Shown here: positions 47,001 through 59,188 of the stretch, piece after piece
How the letters are laid out: every line of letters begins with the position of its first letter
Position numbering within the stretch: position 1 is the stretch's first letter
Assembly (NCBI GenBank): GCA_026400755.1
Contig: JAPLOM010000029.1
Span: 1 to 64,000, forward strand
Length of the DNA stretch: 64,000 bases
Direction: 5' to 3'
Source of the DNA: Alphaproteobacteria bacterium
GTDB taxonomy: Bacteria > Pseudomonadota > Alphaproteobacteria > CADEGL01
The notes under the pieces: generated by a model
Databases searched by the model: none
What the model was told of the DNA's origin: nothing
What the model saw: only the letters and a program-made list of their open reading frames with translations
Position numbers and translations under genes: made by a program

Positions 47001-47944
47001 TAACAGCCGACGAGGGTGACCGAGCCATCTATCGGCAGAAACTGTACGAATCGGCCCGTACGTTGAAGCCACTGCGCTGGCAGGGACGGGAAACAATGCC
47101 CAATGGCGCCATGCGCTGGGTCGAAGTGTTCTCCATGCCACGCCGGATGGAGAACGGGGACACGCTTTGGGATGGCATGACACTCGACATCACCGACCGC
47201 AAGCGGGCCGAGGAGGCCCTGGCGGCGGCGATTGAAGCCGCGCGCGCCGCCAGCACGGCCAAAAGCCAGTTTCTGGCCAACATCAGCCATGAGTTGCGGA
47301 CGCCCTTGAGCGCCATTCTCGGCTTTTCCGAGATGCTGAAAGATGGCCTTCACGGCCCGTTGGGCGCGCCGGAGTATGTCGAGTATTCGCGACTGACCTA
47401 CGAAAGCGGTGTGCATCTCCTTGATCTTGTGAACAGCATTCTCGATATGGCCCGCATCGAGGCGGGGCGATATGAGCTTCAGTTCGGCAAGGTGGATTTC
47501 TCGAAACTCGCGAACACGTGCGTGGCGATGGTTAAGCCGGCGGCCTCCAACAAAAGCGTACGGTTGGAAAACAAAATCTCGAAACCGTTGATCGCGTTGC
47601 ATGTCGATGAAGGCGCCGCGAAGCAAATTCTTCTTAACCTTTTGTCGAACGCGGTGAAGTTCACCACCCCGGATGGAACCGTCAGTATCCGCGGCTCGAA
47701 CGGTGAGGGCGGCATCGATATCGCAATCTCGGACACCGGCATTGGCATTCGGCCAGAAGACCTATCGCGCATCGGACAGCCGTTTCAACAGGTGGATGCT
47801 TCGTTCACGCGTCAACACGGTGGCGCGGGTCTTGGCCTATCGATCAGCCGCAAACTGGTCGAGCTTCATGGCGGCACGCTGACCATCGAGAGCGAGCTGG
47901 GCGTCGGCACCACCGTGACGGTGCGTTTTCCGGCGCCACAATAA
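44084..47944 (+). CDS. Multi-PAS (about 7) sensor histidine kinase with N-terminal receiver-like domain
   Basis: Repeated 'NLPGxxFRRVxHxDGxISFPYxS…WxRSxAxPRRxxNGDxxWDGxTLDxTExKRAEE'; HisKA 'FLANISHELRTPLSAILGFSEMLKDGLHGPLG'; HATPase 'ISDTGIGIRPEDL', 'GGAGLGLSISRKLVELHGG'. Confidence 0.93.
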   Translation: MDAGKAKVLVIESDRAFSDVLVAALSAAPNRPAEIMHADDLRTGLAKLDRERPDTLFLSLSLSDVPGLDAYRAVAARMPHLPTIGIIPAGQRTMATSAIVVGLHEVLERDECTPEALARAIEHAAARQRRRTTVLGFRPDDLGGDDALRAIHENLPGTIFRRVMDAEGRVTYPYISPSRALADVGVTLRPDFGAAMARTNADDREPFAEAMKESARNLTPFDAVRRVMSDFGEERWIRSIAQPRRMANGEIVWDGLTLDITEQKRAEEVLRQTEQRLQSIVNNMPGGLFRRVLHPDGRITFPFSTDYLARRFGLVRTDGNGLADTLTDAIYPEDVASWREAVETSAKELKPFDAEYRIQTERGGVRWVRSIATVQAGTAGEVIWDGVTLDVTEAKHMREELQETQERFASVAANLPADVFRRVRHPDGRISFPYSSAFMERAYGVKRKETQNDPYHFINAIHPDDRNRWLKAVEDSAASLKPFNLEYRIVRDTGDISWVRGLAGVRRLPNGDTVWDGITLDLTDQRLAEQALRETEERLASIAANLPGGVFRRVLHSDGKMSFPYSSEYMEREYGIGRAAVQGDARSFIDSIHEDDRQGWIDAVKASARDVAPFDLAYRIIAASGEMRWVHTNASVRRAENGDVIWDGITLDVTEQKRAEEALRQTQRLLHDIAANVPGVIFRRVMHVNGEISYPFVAGRERPPRAERGGNLLTAAKISNVHPDDIDKWRADILDSARTLRPLDTEFRVMSSRGDTLWVRSASKPRRMESGDIAWDGIQLDITAGKEAQIRLESVVANLPGAVYRRVLRSDGILALTYISPRAKEIFGFDAERMMSETDAYSDVVHPDDLEAWRVAVQRSAERMERFDMAVRVGSPETGYRWSRTMSQPRRDGEDIVWDGLIIDIDDAKRAELALQERETLLGSVNANLAGVIFQRVLHRDGSTSYRYISERAKEFYGREPADLMVDPAHIGLTADEGDRAIYRQKLYESARTLKPLRWQGRETMPNGAMRWVEVFSMPRRMENGDTLWDGMTLDITDRKRAEEALAAAIEAARAASTAKSQFLANISHELRTPLSAILGFSEMLKDGLHGPLGAPEYVEYSRLTYESGVHLLDLVNSILDMARIEAGRYELQFGKVDFSKLANTCVAMVKPAASNKSVRLENKISKPLIALHVDEGAAKQILLNLLSNAVKFTTPDGTVSIRGSNGEGGIDIAISDTGIGIRPEDLSRIGQPFQQVDASFTRQHGGAGLGLSISRKLVELHGGTLTIESELGVGTTVTVRFPAPQ

Positions 47945-47949
47945 GGAAC

Positions 47950-47971
47950 GGGCGGAACTTGCGTTCCGCCC
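47950..47971 (+). terminator. Terminator-like hairpin between convergent HK and thiC
   Basis: 9-bp stem gggcggaac/gttccgccc. Confidence 0.5.
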
Positions 47972-47999
47972 GCCTGTCGTTCACGTCCAGCGCTGGACG

Positions 48000-49925
<1,926 letters not shown>

Positions 49926-49927
49926 CT

Positions 49928-50036
49928 ATTCCTTCGCCGGAATGACCCGGATCAGGTTCGAAGGGTATCCGCGTTGCCCGGTTTCCAGTCCCCGGCCGGC
50001 GGTGTCTCAGCCCCCTAACGGGGCCCCCCTCGGAAC
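49928..50036 (-). promoter_or_regulatory. TPP riboswitch (THI element) upstream of thiC
   Basis: Minus strand contains ggGCTGAGAC…atacCCTTCGAACCTGATCCGGGTCATTCCGGCGAAGGAA. Confidence 0.95.
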
Positions 50037-50098
50037 ATGGCGAAAGGGTCGCGCGTTCGCGCTACCCTGTCAAGGAAGGCTCTTGGAGGAGAAGCGGT

Positions 50099-50716
50099 AT
50101 GAGCCCGCGAACGCTTCTGTTTGTCGCCGCGTTTATGGTCGCGTCGCCCGTGGTTTGGCCGTGCGAACAGCTCGACCTCAGCCTTACAGTTTGGCCCGCC
50201 GCCACGACCTACGACGCATCCGGAGCCGCGGTAAGCCGCTTCATCCCGCCGGAGTTGTATTCCGGTGCCCATTGGAACGGCAGCCGCGAGCTGGAAATCC
50301 GTCCCATGCACGTGACGCGTAAGCCGATTTCGCCGTCCGATCACCCGCCCATCATGATCGACGGCCCTATACCATGGCCGGGCGACCCTTCGATCACGGT
50401 GCTGCGACGCTATCGGGAGAGCAACCGGCGGGGCGAAACCGAGCAGTATTTCAGTATCAACGAGCGCGGCGACGGGCTCGGTCGAGTCTCCGATATCAGG
50501 ACCGCGCGCAAGCGGCTCCAGATGGACGAGTGTTTCAAGTTTCCGCTGGGCGAATGGCGGCAGGGCGAGGAGCGGCACTGCCGCGGCTCTATCATCAAGA
50601 TTCTGGAGATCGACTTCGTCGACCATTGTGTGCCCCATGCGCTCAAGTTCCGCTGGAACGATGAAGGAACGTACGTTTTTGGGCCGGATCGTGGCATGGT
50701 GTCTGTGACCCATTGA
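50099..50716 (+). CDS. Hypothetical secreted protein
   Basis: 205 aa; N-terminal signal-like MSPRTLLFVAAFMVASPVVWPC; clear ORF. Confidence 0.6.
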   Translation: MSPRTLLFVAAFMVASPVVWPCEQLDLSLTVWPAATTYDASGAAVSRFIPPELYSGAHWNGSRELEIRPMHVTRKPISPSDHPPIMIDGPIPWPGDPSITVLRRYRESNRRGETEQYFSINERGDGLGRVSDIRTARKRLQMDECFKFPLGEWRQGEERHCRGSIIKILEIDFVDHCVPHALKFRWNDEGTYVFGPDRGMVSVTH

Positions 50717-50830
50717 GAAGGTTAGCTTCGGCACGGCTTTCGCGGACCGGCCGTCGCTGCTCATGCGCCATTTGCCGGCCCATGAACCGCGGATAATATG
50801 GGTTGCCGTTTTACGGGGTCGGCTGCACCT

Positions 50831-53800
50831 ATGCGTTCTTCCATGCCGAATACGCTGGTGATTTCCGCGGATGCTGGCCTTCTCGCGCGGCTGGGCGCGA
50901 AACGGCATGGCCGCGCGAAGAGCACGGGTCCCGTCCGCTGTGCCGAGGATCTGGCTCAAGCCCTGAAGGCCATCCAAGAAGAGGCACCTGACCTCGTTCT
51001 GCTCGACCTGGCGGCGCCGGGCGGAAACGGGTTGGCGGGCATCATCGGCCTACGCCAGGAAGGTGTCGTTTGCCCTGTCGTCGCTATCACGGATAGCGAA
51101 AATCTAGATTTGATTGCGGCATCGATCGAAGCCGGCGCGGACGATTGCATCACCCCGGATGTTGAAGCGATCCACCTGCCGCGCCTCGTTCGGATGGTCG
51201 CGGCGCGCCGCGTTCAGCAGCTTGTAACCCTGGATTGCGAGGTCAAGAGACGGCTGGGCATGGTCGCGAACAGCATGCCGGGCGTGATCTATCGTCGGGT
51301 GATGGATCGGGAAGGTCGCATTTCCTTTCCCCTGATTCTGGGGCCGGGAACCGAGCGCTATGGCCGCGAGACGGCGGAAGGGCTGGCCGTTCCCCGACCC
51401 AGCCCGCGTTCGCGCATCCATGCCGATGATTATCCGGGGTGGCTCGACGCTGTTCATCGTTCGGCGCAAACCTTGGATCGGTTCGACAATGAAATGCGCA
51501 TGATGCGCGATGACGGCAGTTTTTGGTGGGTGCGCTCCATCGCGCAACCCCGCCGGGACGCTGATGGTTCCATTGTTTGGGACGGTGTTGAGTTCGATAT
51601 CACCACCAGCAAGGAGGCGCTGGCCAGGGCACAGCAGAGCGAAACCCGCTTGGCGCGCATCGCTGACAATCTGCCGGGAGAGATCTATCGCCGCGTTCTA
51701 CGCCCGGACGGCACGATGTCTTACGAATATGTCAGCCCTAATGTCCGCGGCTTGTACGGCGTCGAGCCTGAGATGTTCGAAGACGATGCTGAAGTCTTCG
51801 CGAACCTGATCCATCCCGACGACCGGCAGCTCTGGCGTAACGCGGTGAATGCGTCGGCGCTCGGCTTGTCCCGGTTTGACCTGGAGTTTCGAACAAAGGA
51901 CGGAAAGGGCACTTATCGTTGGGTTCGCTCGGTGGGTCAGCCCCATCGCGAGCCCAACGGCGATGTCGTATGGGATGGCATCTTGATCGATGTCGACGCC
52001 ACCAAGCGCGCTGAGGCGCGGGCGGACGAAAGCGCGCAACATCTCGCGCGGATCGCCGAGAATATTCCCGGCGTGGTACACCGCCGCATTCTCAAGCCGG
52101 ACGGTGAACTGCTGTTCGAATACGTCAATCCCAACAGAGTGCGCGATTTCTGCGGACTGGGCGCGGATTCGTTTGTCCGTGACGGACAAACATTCTTGCG
52201 GTTGATGCACCTGGACGATCACGACGCCTATCACCGCAACATCGCCGCGTCGGCCAGGGACCTGTCGCGGTTTGATATGGAGATGCGTGTCCGCTTCGCC
52301 TCGGGCGACTATCATTGGGTGCGCTCAATTTCTCACCCACGGCGTTTGGACAACGGCGATATCGTCTGGGACGGCGTCACCATCGACATCGACGAAGCAC
52401 GGCGCGCGCAGGAGGCCTTGCGTGAACAGGAGACGCGGCTGCGCAGCCTGGCCGCGAACATGCCCGGTATGGTTTACCAGCGCGTGCTTCATGCGGATGG
52501 GCGAGTGACCTATCCGTATGTCAGCCCCGGCGTGAAGAAGATTTATGGCTACGAGGCGGACGAAGTCATGGGGGAAAGTGGAATCTTTCCCAGCGGTGTG
52601 GTCGCGGAGGACCGGGCGTCCTACCGCAAGGCCTTGGAGGACTCTGCCCGCAACCTGACTCCGCGTTTCTGGGAGGGGCGAGAGCGGACGAAAAGCGGCG
52701 AGATCCGCTGGACCCAGACTTATGGCCAGCCGCGCCGGCTGGAGAACGGCGACGTTCTTTGGGACGGCCTGATCGTCGATGTGACGGAGGGCAAACTGGC
52801 TCAGCAGGCGTTGCGGGAGCGCGAGGAGCTTCTGCGTTCGATCACTTCCAGCATCCCGGGCAACGTCTACCGGCGCATCGTCCATGCCGACGGTCGGATT
52901 TCGTATCCGTTCGTCAGTTGGGGTTTGCTGTCGATCTACGGTCTCGATCCGAAGGGCGAATTGGCGGATATCGGGCGCTTTGTCGATCTGGCCCATCCGG
53001 ATGACCGTGCGATCTATGAAGACGCTTTCGCGCGTTCGGGGCGGGACCTGACGCCGTTCGACCTTGTCCGGCGGATCGTCCTGCCGTTTGGCGAGACCAA
53101 ATGGATCCACGGCGTGGCCATTCCCAAGCGGCATGCGAACGGCGATATCGTGTGGGACGGCGTGACGTTTGATGTGACGGAACAGAAGCGTGCGCAGGAG
53201 GCCATCGCGCTGGCCGCAGACGAGGCGCAGGCGGCCAGCCGAGCGAAGAGCGAGTTCCTGGCTAACATGAGCCACGAGTTGCGGACGCCGCTGAATGCCA
53301 TCCTGGGCTTTTCCGAGGTCATCCTAGACGAGGTCTACGGGCCGCTGCAGCCGCCAAACTATCTCGAGTACATCAGACTTGTGCGCGACAGCGGGCATCA
53401 CCTTTTGAACGTCATCAACGACATCCTCGACATGTCCAAGATCGAGGCTGGGCGCTATGACTTGGAGTTCGAACGCGCCGACCTGTCCCAGGTGATAGCC
53501 GAATGCGTCACCATGGTAGCAGCGGCGGCGCGCGAGAAATCCATCACGGTCGAAAACGGCATGTCTGGGCCGTTGCCGCTGACAAGGATCGATCGCCGCG
53601 CGGCCAAGCAAGTGTTCCTGAATCTCTTGTCCAACAGCGTGAAGTTCACTGGGCTGAACGGCAAGGTCTCGATCGTACGAGGGCCGACCGATAAGGGATG
53701 GACCGAGATCACAGTCAAGGACACGGGCGTGGGTATTCCCGCCGAGGCCCTCGAGCGCATCTTCGAGCCGTTCCAGCAGGCCGATGCATCCCTGTCCCGC

Positions 53801-53938
53801 CGCCATGAAGGCGCGGGCTTGGGGCTGTCGATCAGCCGGAAGTTCATGGAGCTGCACGGCGGCACTCTCACAGTGCGTAGCAAACCTGGCGTCGGCACCG
53901 AGGTGACGGCGCGTTTTCCCATCGGCTCGGCAGCTTGA
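50831..53938 (+). CDS. Multi-PAS (about 5) sensor histidine kinase with N-terminal receiver-like domain, paralogue of 44084-47944
   Basis: Same PAS signature 'PGxxYRRVxxxDGxxSxxYVSP…WDGxxxDxT'; 'FLANMSHELRTPLNAILGFSEVILDEVYGPL', 'VKDTGVGIPAEAL', 'GAGLGLSISRKFMELHGG'. Confidence 0.93.
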   Translation: MRSSMPNTLVISADAGLLARLGAKRHGRAKSTGPVRCAEDLAQALKAIQEEAPDLVLLDLAAPGGNGLAGIIGLRQEGVVCPVVAITDSENLDLIAASIEAGADDCITPDVEAIHLPRLVRMVAARRVQQLVTLDCEVKRRLGMVANSMPGVIYRRVMDREGRISFPLILGPGTERYGRETAEGLAVPRPSPRSRIHADDYPGWLDAVHRSAQTLDRFDNEMRMMRDDGSFWWVRSIAQPRRDADGSIVWDGVEFDITTSKEALARAQQSETRLARIADNLPGEIYRRVLRPDGTMSYEYVSPNVRGLYGVEPEMFEDDAEVFANLIHPDDRQLWRNAVNASALGLSRFDLEFRTKDGKGTYRWVRSVGQPHREPNGDVVWDGILIDVDATKRAEARADESAQHLARIAENIPGVVHRRILKPDGELLFEYVNPNRVRDFCGLGADSFVRDGQTFLRLMHLDDHDAYHRNIAASARDLSRFDMEMRVRFASGDYHWVRSISHPRRLDNGDIVWDGVTIDIDEARRAQEALREQETRLRSLAANMPGMVYQRVLHADGRVTYPYVSPGVKKIYGYEADEVMGESGIFPSGVVAEDRASYRKALEDSARNLTPRFWEGRERTKSGEIRWTQTYGQPRRLENGDVLWDGLIVDVTEGKLAQQALREREELLRSITSSIPGNVYRRIVHADGRISYPFVSWGLLSIYGLDPKGELADIGRFVDLAHPDDRAIYEDAFARSGRDLTPFDLVRRIVLPFGETKWIHGVAIPKRHANGDIVWDGVTFDVTEQKRAQEAIALAADEAQAASRAKSEFLANMSHELRTPLNAILGFSEVILDEVYGPLQPPNYLEYIRLVRDSGHHLLNVINDILDMSKIEAGRYDLEFERADLSQVIAECVTMVAAAAREKSITVENGMSGPLPLTRIDRRAAKQVFLNLLSNSVKFTGLNGKVSIVRGPTDKGWTEITVKDTGVGIPAEALERIFEPFQQADASLSRRHEGAGLGLSISRKFMELHGGTLTVRSKPGVGTEVTARFPIGSAA

Positions 53939-54000
53939 ACGGTATTGGACGAGGCTTTCCGGCCGGTTTATTTAGTGCGCGAATAGCCACGGAGCCTGTC

Positions 54001-55140
54001 ATGCCTGCCGCGTCCGAAACCGGCGATCCGCTTCTCCTCACACCCGGTCCACTGACCACCTCGAAGACGGTCAAGACGGCGATGCTTCACGATTGGGGTT
54101 CGCGCGATGCGACCTTCATTCGTATGAACGCCGAGGTGTTGGAACGCATCGCCGTGTTGGCCGGCGGGGCTGACACCCATGTTACGGTGCCCGTTCAGGG
54201 CAGCGGTACCTTCGCCGTCGAAGCGATGCTGACCAATTTCGTGCCACGTGGCGGCAAGGTGCTGATCCTGGTCAACGGCTCCTACGGCAAGCGCGCGGTC
54301 AAGATTTGCCAGTATGCGGGCCGCGCGCACGCGGTGCTGGAAACACCCGAGGACACTCCGCCTGATGTAGGGCGCGTCGCGGCGGCGCTGGCCACCGATT
54401 CCTCCATCAGCCATGTCTTCGCCGTCCAATGCGAGACGACCAGCGGCATTCTCAATCCCATCGCCGAAATCAGCGCGGCCGTCGCCAAGGCCGGACGCCG
54501 CTTCCTGTTGGATGCCATGAGCGCGTTTGGAGCCCTGCCGCTGGATGCGCGCCAGACGCGCTTCGACGCCATGGCGTCGTCGAGCAACAAGTGCCTGGAA
54601 GGCGTGCCGGGGATCGGCTACGTCGTCTGCCGCACGGAGGCGTTGGAAGAGACAAAAGGCAACGCCACTTCCTTATCCCTGGACCTGCACGACCAATGGA
54701 TGACGATGGCGGCGACCAAGCAATGGCGCTTCACCCCGCCGCTACAGGTGATCGCGGCGCTGCACCGCGCCCTCGAAGAGCATACGGCTGAAGGCGGCGT
54801 CGCTGGGCGCGGCGGACGCTATGCGTCCAACTGCAAGATCCTGGTCGAGGGCATGCGCGCGCTCGGGTTCGAGACGCTGCTGCCGGACAGGCTACAGGCG
54901 CCCATCATCGTGACGTTCCATATGCCGCGCGATCCTCGCTTCGACTTCCAGCATTTCTACGATTCGTTGAAGGAACGCGGGTATGTCATCTACCCGGGTA
55001 AGCTGACGGTGGCCGAAAGCTTCCGTATCGGCTGCATTGGCCGGCTGTCAGCCGATCATATGCATGGCGCACTGGAGGCCATCCGTGCGGTTCTGGATAA
55101 AATGGGCGTAACGGATTGTGGCCCTCGCCGCGCCGCGTGA
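54001..55140 (+). CDS. phnW: 2-aminoethylphosphonate--pyruvate transaminase
   Basis: 'LLLTPGPLTTSKTVKTAMLHDWGSRDATFIRMNAEVLERI', 'SSNKCLEGVPGIGYVVCR'; directly upstream of a matching SBP/ABC operon. Confidence 0.9.
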   Translation: MPAASETGDPLLLTPGPLTTSKTVKTAMLHDWGSRDATFIRMNAEVLERIAVLAGGADTHVTVPVQGSGTFAVEAMLTNFVPRGGKVLILVNGSYGKRAVKICQYAGRAHAVLETPEDTPPDVGRVAAALATDSSISHVFAVQCETTSGILNPIAEISAAVAKAGRRFLLDAMSAFGALPLDARQTRFDAMASSSNKCLEGVPGIGYVVCRTEALEETKGNATSLSLDLHDQWMTMAATKQWRFTPPLQVIAALHRALEEHTAEGGVAGRGGRYASNCKILVEGMRALGFETLLPDRLQAPIIVTFHMPRDPRFDFQHFYDSLKERGYVIYPGKLTVAESFRIGCIGRLSADHMHGALEAIRAVLDKMGVTDCGPRRAA

Positions 55141-55269
55141 GCGGAAGGTAATCCCAGGCGCCGGGGCGCTCGTCTGCGTCCTTATTTCTGTAATATGAGC
55201 CTGGCAAGCTACGCGCGTAGCGCGGTTCGCGTTGCCGCTGTTTCATTTATCCAGGGATGGGGATCGGGG

Positions 55270-56313
55270 ATGCGGGCAATCAAGAGCGGCAAGATGCTTG
55301 CCGCCGTTTTCGCCGCGGTTTTTCTAATCGGCGGCGCGGGCTCGGTTTGGGCGCAAGCTAAGACGAAGGTGAATGTCTACACGGCGCTCGAGGCCGATCA
55401 GATCAAGGCCTACAAGGATGCGTTCGAGAAATCCTATCCTGACGTCGAGATGGCCATTACGCGCGATTCGACGGGCATCGTCACCGCAAAGCTTCTAGCC
55501 GAGAAGAACAACCCACAGGCCGACGTCGTGTGGGGTGTGGCGGCGACCAGTCTTCTGGTGCTCGACGGCGAGGGCATGCTGGAGCCTTATGCACCCAAGG
55601 GCCTTGACGCCGTGAAGCCCTTTTTCCGTGATCCGCGCAACCCGCCCTACTGGGTCGGCATGGATGTGTGGGCCGCGACCCTGTGCTTCAACACGATCGA
55701 GGCAGCGAAGAAAAACATTCCCAAGCCCGAATCCTGGGAGGACCTGACCAAGCCCGTCTACAAGGGCCAGATCGTGATGCCGAACCCGGCTTCATCCGGC
55801 ACGGGCTTTCTCGACGTCTCGTCTTGGTTGCAGATGATGGGCGACCAGAAGGGCTGGGCCTTCATGGACGCGCTGCACCAGAACATCGGCGTCTATACCC
55901 ATTCGGGTTCCAAGCCGTGCAACCTAGCGGCCTCGGGTGAGTATGTCATTGGCATCTCGTTTGAGTACCGCGCCTCGGCCAACAAGGTGAAGGGCGCGCC
56001 CATCGACCTGATCTTCCCCAAGGAAGGGCTGGGCTACGACATGGAGGCCACGGCCATCATCAAGGGCGCCAAGAACATGGACGGAGCCAAGAAGCTGGCC
56101 GATTGGAGCGTGACCAAGGAGGCCAACGAGTTGTATGCCAAGAACTTCGCCGTTGTGGCGTTGCCCGGCGTTGGCAAGCCGCTAGAGTTTGTGCCTGCCG
56201 ATTTAGAAAAGCGTCTGGTCAAGAACGACTTTGCGTGGGCGGCTGCCAACCGGGAGAAGATTCTCGCGGAGTGGAACAAGCGCTACAATGCGAAGTCCGA
56301 GCCTAAGAGCTGA
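55270..56313 (+). CDS. Iron/AEP-type ABC transporter substrate-binding protein (likely 2-aminoethylphosphonate)
   Basis: Signal peptide; 'KVNVYTALEADQIKAYKDAFEKSYPDVEMAITRDSTGIVTAKLLAEKNNPQADVVWGVAATSLLVL'. Confidence 0.85.
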   Translation: MRAIKSGKMLAAVFAAVFLIGGAGSVWAQAKTKVNVYTALEADQIKAYKDAFEKSYPDVEMAITRDSTGIVTAKLLAEKNNPQADVVWGVAATSLLVLDGEGMLEPYAPKGLDAVKPFFRDPRNPPYWVGMDVWAATLCFNTIEAAKKNIPKPESWEDLTKPVYKGQIVMPNPASSGTGFLDVSSWLQMMGDQKGWAFMDALHQNIGVYTHSGSKPCNLAASGEYVIGISFEYRASANKVKGAPIDLIFPKEGLGYDMEATAIIKGAKNMDGAKKLADWSVTKEANELYAKNFAVVALPGVGKPLEFVPADLEKRLVKNDFAWAAANREKILAEWNKRYNAKSEPKS

Positions 56314-56361
56314 GCCGCCGCCACGGGCGGCCGAGAACAGGGGGTAGACCCCGCGGCTTAG

Positions 56362-56394
56362 GCGCCCCTCGCTCCGTTCGCGGAGGAGGGGCGC
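56362..56394 (+). terminator. Attenuator/terminator-like hairpin between SBP and ATPase genes
   Basis: 9-bp stem gcgcccctc/gaggggcgc with further inner pairing, followed by ttcgttt. Confidence 0.5.
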
Positions 56395-56411
56395 TTCGTT
56401 TCGCGGGTCTG

Positions 56412-57497
56412 GTGATGACCGGGCTGTCCAGCAAACCGTCCTATCTGCGCGTCGCCGGCATCGCCAAGAGCTTCGGCGACGTCGCTGCGCTGAAGGACGT
56501 CTCTCTATCGGTGAACGAGGGCGAATTTGTCTGCTTCCTCGGCCCGTCCGGCTGCGGCAAGACCACGCTGTTGCGCGTGATCGCGGGCCTGGAACCGCAG
56601 GACGCGGGACGAATCGAGCGTGGCGGGCGCGACATCTCGTCCCTGCCGGCTGCCCAACGCGATTTCGGTATCGTTTTCCAGTCTTACGCCCTGTTCCCCA
56701 ATCTGACGGTCGCGGGCAACGTGGCCTATGGCCTTTCGCGCCGCGGGCTTGGCCGCGCGGGAATCGCCGCGCGGGTCGACGAGCTTCTAGACATGGTCGG
56801 GCTGCCTGGTATCGGCGGGCGCTATCCGGCGCAACTCTCCGGCGGCCAGCAGCAGCGCGTGGCCTTGGTGCGGGCGCTGGCGCCGGCGCCTGGGCTTCTT
56901 CTGCTCGATGAGCCGTTGTCGGCGTTGGACGCGCGCGTCCGCGTTCGCCTGCGACAGCAGATCAAGGCGCTACAGCGCCGGCTCGGTGTCACCACCATCA
57001 TGGTTACCCACGACCAGGAGGAGGCGCTGACCCTGGCCGACCGGATCGCCGTGATGAATCATGGCGCGATCGAGCAAGCGGGCACACCGCTCGAAATCTA
57101 CCGCCGGCCCGCTTCCCGCTTCGTCGCCGATTTCGTCGGCGTGATGAATGTGCTCGACGCGACGGCTGATGGGGGCACGGCGCGCGTTGGCGCACGCACG
57201 TTGCGCCTGTCGGATGGCACGGCGCAGTCGGGGCCGGTCCATCTGTGCATCCGGCCCGAGGACATCGTGGTGCGTGGAGTGGGGGCCGCCACGGTGAATG
57301 CGGTTTCTGCCCGCATCGAGACGTTGGAGTTCACTGGCCCGTTCTTCCGCGCGACCCTCCGGCTCGATGGCGGTGACGCGACCCTGGTTGCGGATCTTTC
57401 CGCGAACGACGTCAGCGACCTGACGCTCGCAGCCGGGCAACCCATCACGGTGGTGTTGCCGCCCGACCGGCTTCGCCTTTATCCGCGCGAGACTTGA
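56412..57497 (+). CDS. ABC transporter ATP-binding protein (AEP/phosphonate-type, PotA-like)
   Basis: 'LGPSGCGKTTLLRVIAGLEPQDAGRI', 'LSGGQQQRVALVRALA', TOBE region. Confidence 0.9.
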   Translation: MMTGLSSKPSYLRVAGIAKSFGDVAALKDVSLSVNEGEFVCFLGPSGCGKTTLLRVIAGLEPQDAGRIERGGRDISSLPAAQRDFGIVFQSYALFPNLTVAGNVAYGLSRRGLGRAGIAARVDELLDMVGLPGIGGRYPAQLSGGQQQRVALVRALAPAPGLLLLDEPLSALDARVRVRLRQQIKALQRRLGVTTIMVTHDQEEALTLADRIAVMNHGAIEQAGTPLEIYRRPASRFVADFVGVMNVLDATADGGTARVGARTLRLSDGTAQSGPVHLCIRPEDIVVRGVGAATVNAVSARIETLEFTGPFFRATLRLDGGDATLVADLSANDVSDLTLAAGQPITVVLPPDRLRLYPRET

Positions 57498-59188
57498 TGT
57501 CCGCCGTCGCAGCCGCACCTGCGCGCCGAAGCCTGGATAGAGAAGCCTGGATAGCCCGTGCGGCGATCGCGGCGCTGGCCCTCGCGTTGATCGTCACGGT
57601 CGCGCTGCCGCTTTACGCCTTGCTTTCGCGCGGATTGGAAAGCAAGGCGGGCGCATTCGTGGGCTTCGCCAACTATGCGGCCTATTTCGCCACGCCCGGG
57701 GTCGGCCGTGCGGTGGTCAACAGCCTGGTCATCGCGTTGGCTAGCACCGTGGTCACCGTGAGCGTGGCGTTCGTCTTCGCCTATGGGCTCACCCGTTCGC
57801 GCATGCCGTACAAGGGTGTCCTAAAGGCGGTCGCACTGGCGCCGCTCCTGGCGCCGTCGCTGTTGCCCGGCATCGCGTTGGTCTACCTGTTCGGTAAGCA
57901 GGGGCTGCTGAAATCGCTGATGTTCGGGCAAGAGATCTACGGCCCTATCGGCATCTTGCTGGGCGAAGCCTTCTACTGTTTCCCCGCCGCGATCCTGATC
58001 CTGACGACGGCGCTGTCTTTGTCCGACCAGCGGCTGCACGATGCGGCGGTGTCATTGGGCGCCTCGCGCTGGCGCATCTTCCGAACCGTCACCTTGCCGG
58101 GCGCGCGTTATGGTCTCATCAGTGCTTGTTTCGTGGTCTTCACCCTGGCCATCACCGACTTCGGCGTGCCCAAGGTGATCGGCGGCTGGTACGACGTCCT
58201 GGCGATCGACGTCTATAAGCGGGTCGTTGGCCAGCAGGACTTCCAGAAAGGCGCGGTGGTCAGCGCGCTGCTCCTGCTGCCCGCCGTCCTGGCTTTCACG
58301 GCCGATTCCTTCGTGCGTCGCCGCCAAGTTGCGCTTCTTTCCGCGCGTTCCGTCGCGTTCATGCCGCGCCCAGAGCGGATGCGGGACGGGCTTCTCTTCG
58401 TCTTCTGCGCCGTGGTTGCTCTGGCGATCCTGATCGTACTTCTGACCGCGGCGGGTGCGTCCTTTGTGAAGTTCTGGCCGTATAATCTGGAACTGTGGCT
58501 CGGCCACTATGACTTCGACAATAAGGATGGCGGCGGCTGGCGCGCTTATTACAACAGCATCGAGATGGCGCTGTGGACCGCCGCCTGCGGCACGGCGATT
58601 GTGTTCCTGGGCGCCTATCTGAGCGAGAAGTCCAATCGCTTTGCGGCGGGACGAATGGCGATCCGGCTTCTGGCCGTGGTCCCGATGGCGGTGCCGGGGC
58701 TGGTGTTGGGCCTGGCCTACATCTTTTTCTTCAATGACCCGGCCAACCCGCTGAGTGTCCTTTACCGTACAATGGCGATCCTAGTGATCTCGACCATCGT
58801 GCATTTCTACACTGTGGCGCATCTGACGGCGGTGACCGCGCTGAAACAGATGGACCCCGAGTTCGAGGCCGCAGGGGCCTCGCTGGGGGTTCCTTGGTAC
58901 ACGACCTTCCGGCGCGTGACTGTGCCCGTCGCCATGCCCGCGATCCTGGACATCTCGATTTATCTGTTTGTTAGCGCGATGACGACGGTCAGCGCCGTCG
59001 TGTTCCTTTACGCGCCAGACACGGCGCTGGCGTCCATCGCTGTCTTGAACATGGACGATGCGGGTGACATCGCGCCCGCCGCCGCCATGGCGATGATGAT
59101 CGTCTACACCTCGGCCGCCGTGCGCCTTCTCCATTGGCTGGGCACGCGCGGTCTCGCGCGGCGCAGCCAAGCCTGGCGCGGGCGTTAG
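57497..59188 (+). CDS. ABC transporter permease, two fused BPD-type halves (AEP-type)
   Basis: 564 aa; EAA-loop-like '[22 protein letters not shown]' and '[26 protein letters not shown]'. Confidence 0.9.
   Translation: MSAVAAAPARRSLDREAWIARAAIAALALALIVTVALPLYALLSRGLESKAGAFVGFANYAAYFATPGVGRAVVNSLVIALASTVVTVSVAFVFAYGLTRSRMPYKGVLKAVALAPLLAPSLLPGIALVYLFGKQGLLKSLMFGQEIYGPIGILLGEAFYCFPAAILILTTALSLSDQRLHDAAVSLGASRWRIFRTVTLPGARYGLISACFVVFTLAITDFGVPKVIGGWYDVLAIDVYKRVVGQQDFQKGAVVSALLLLPAVLAFTADSFVRRRQVALLSARSVAFMPRPERMRDGLLFVFCAVVALAILIVLLTAAGASFVKFWPYNLELWLGHYDFDNKDGGGWRAYYNSIEMALWTAACGTAIVFLGAYLSEKSNRFAAGRMAIRLLAVVPMAVPGLVLGLAYIFFFNDPANPLSVLYRTMAILVISTIVHFYTVAHLTAVTALKQMDPEFEAAGASLGVPWYTTFRRVTVPVAMPAILDISIYLFVSAMTTVSAVVFLYAPDTALASIAVLNMDDAGDIAPAAAMAMMIVYTSAAVRLLHWLGTRGLARRSQAWRGR

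Noticed and set aside
44500-47200. Internal DNA repeats as a mobile or recombination element
   Set aside because: The repetition is at protein level (tandem PAS domains within a coding frame).
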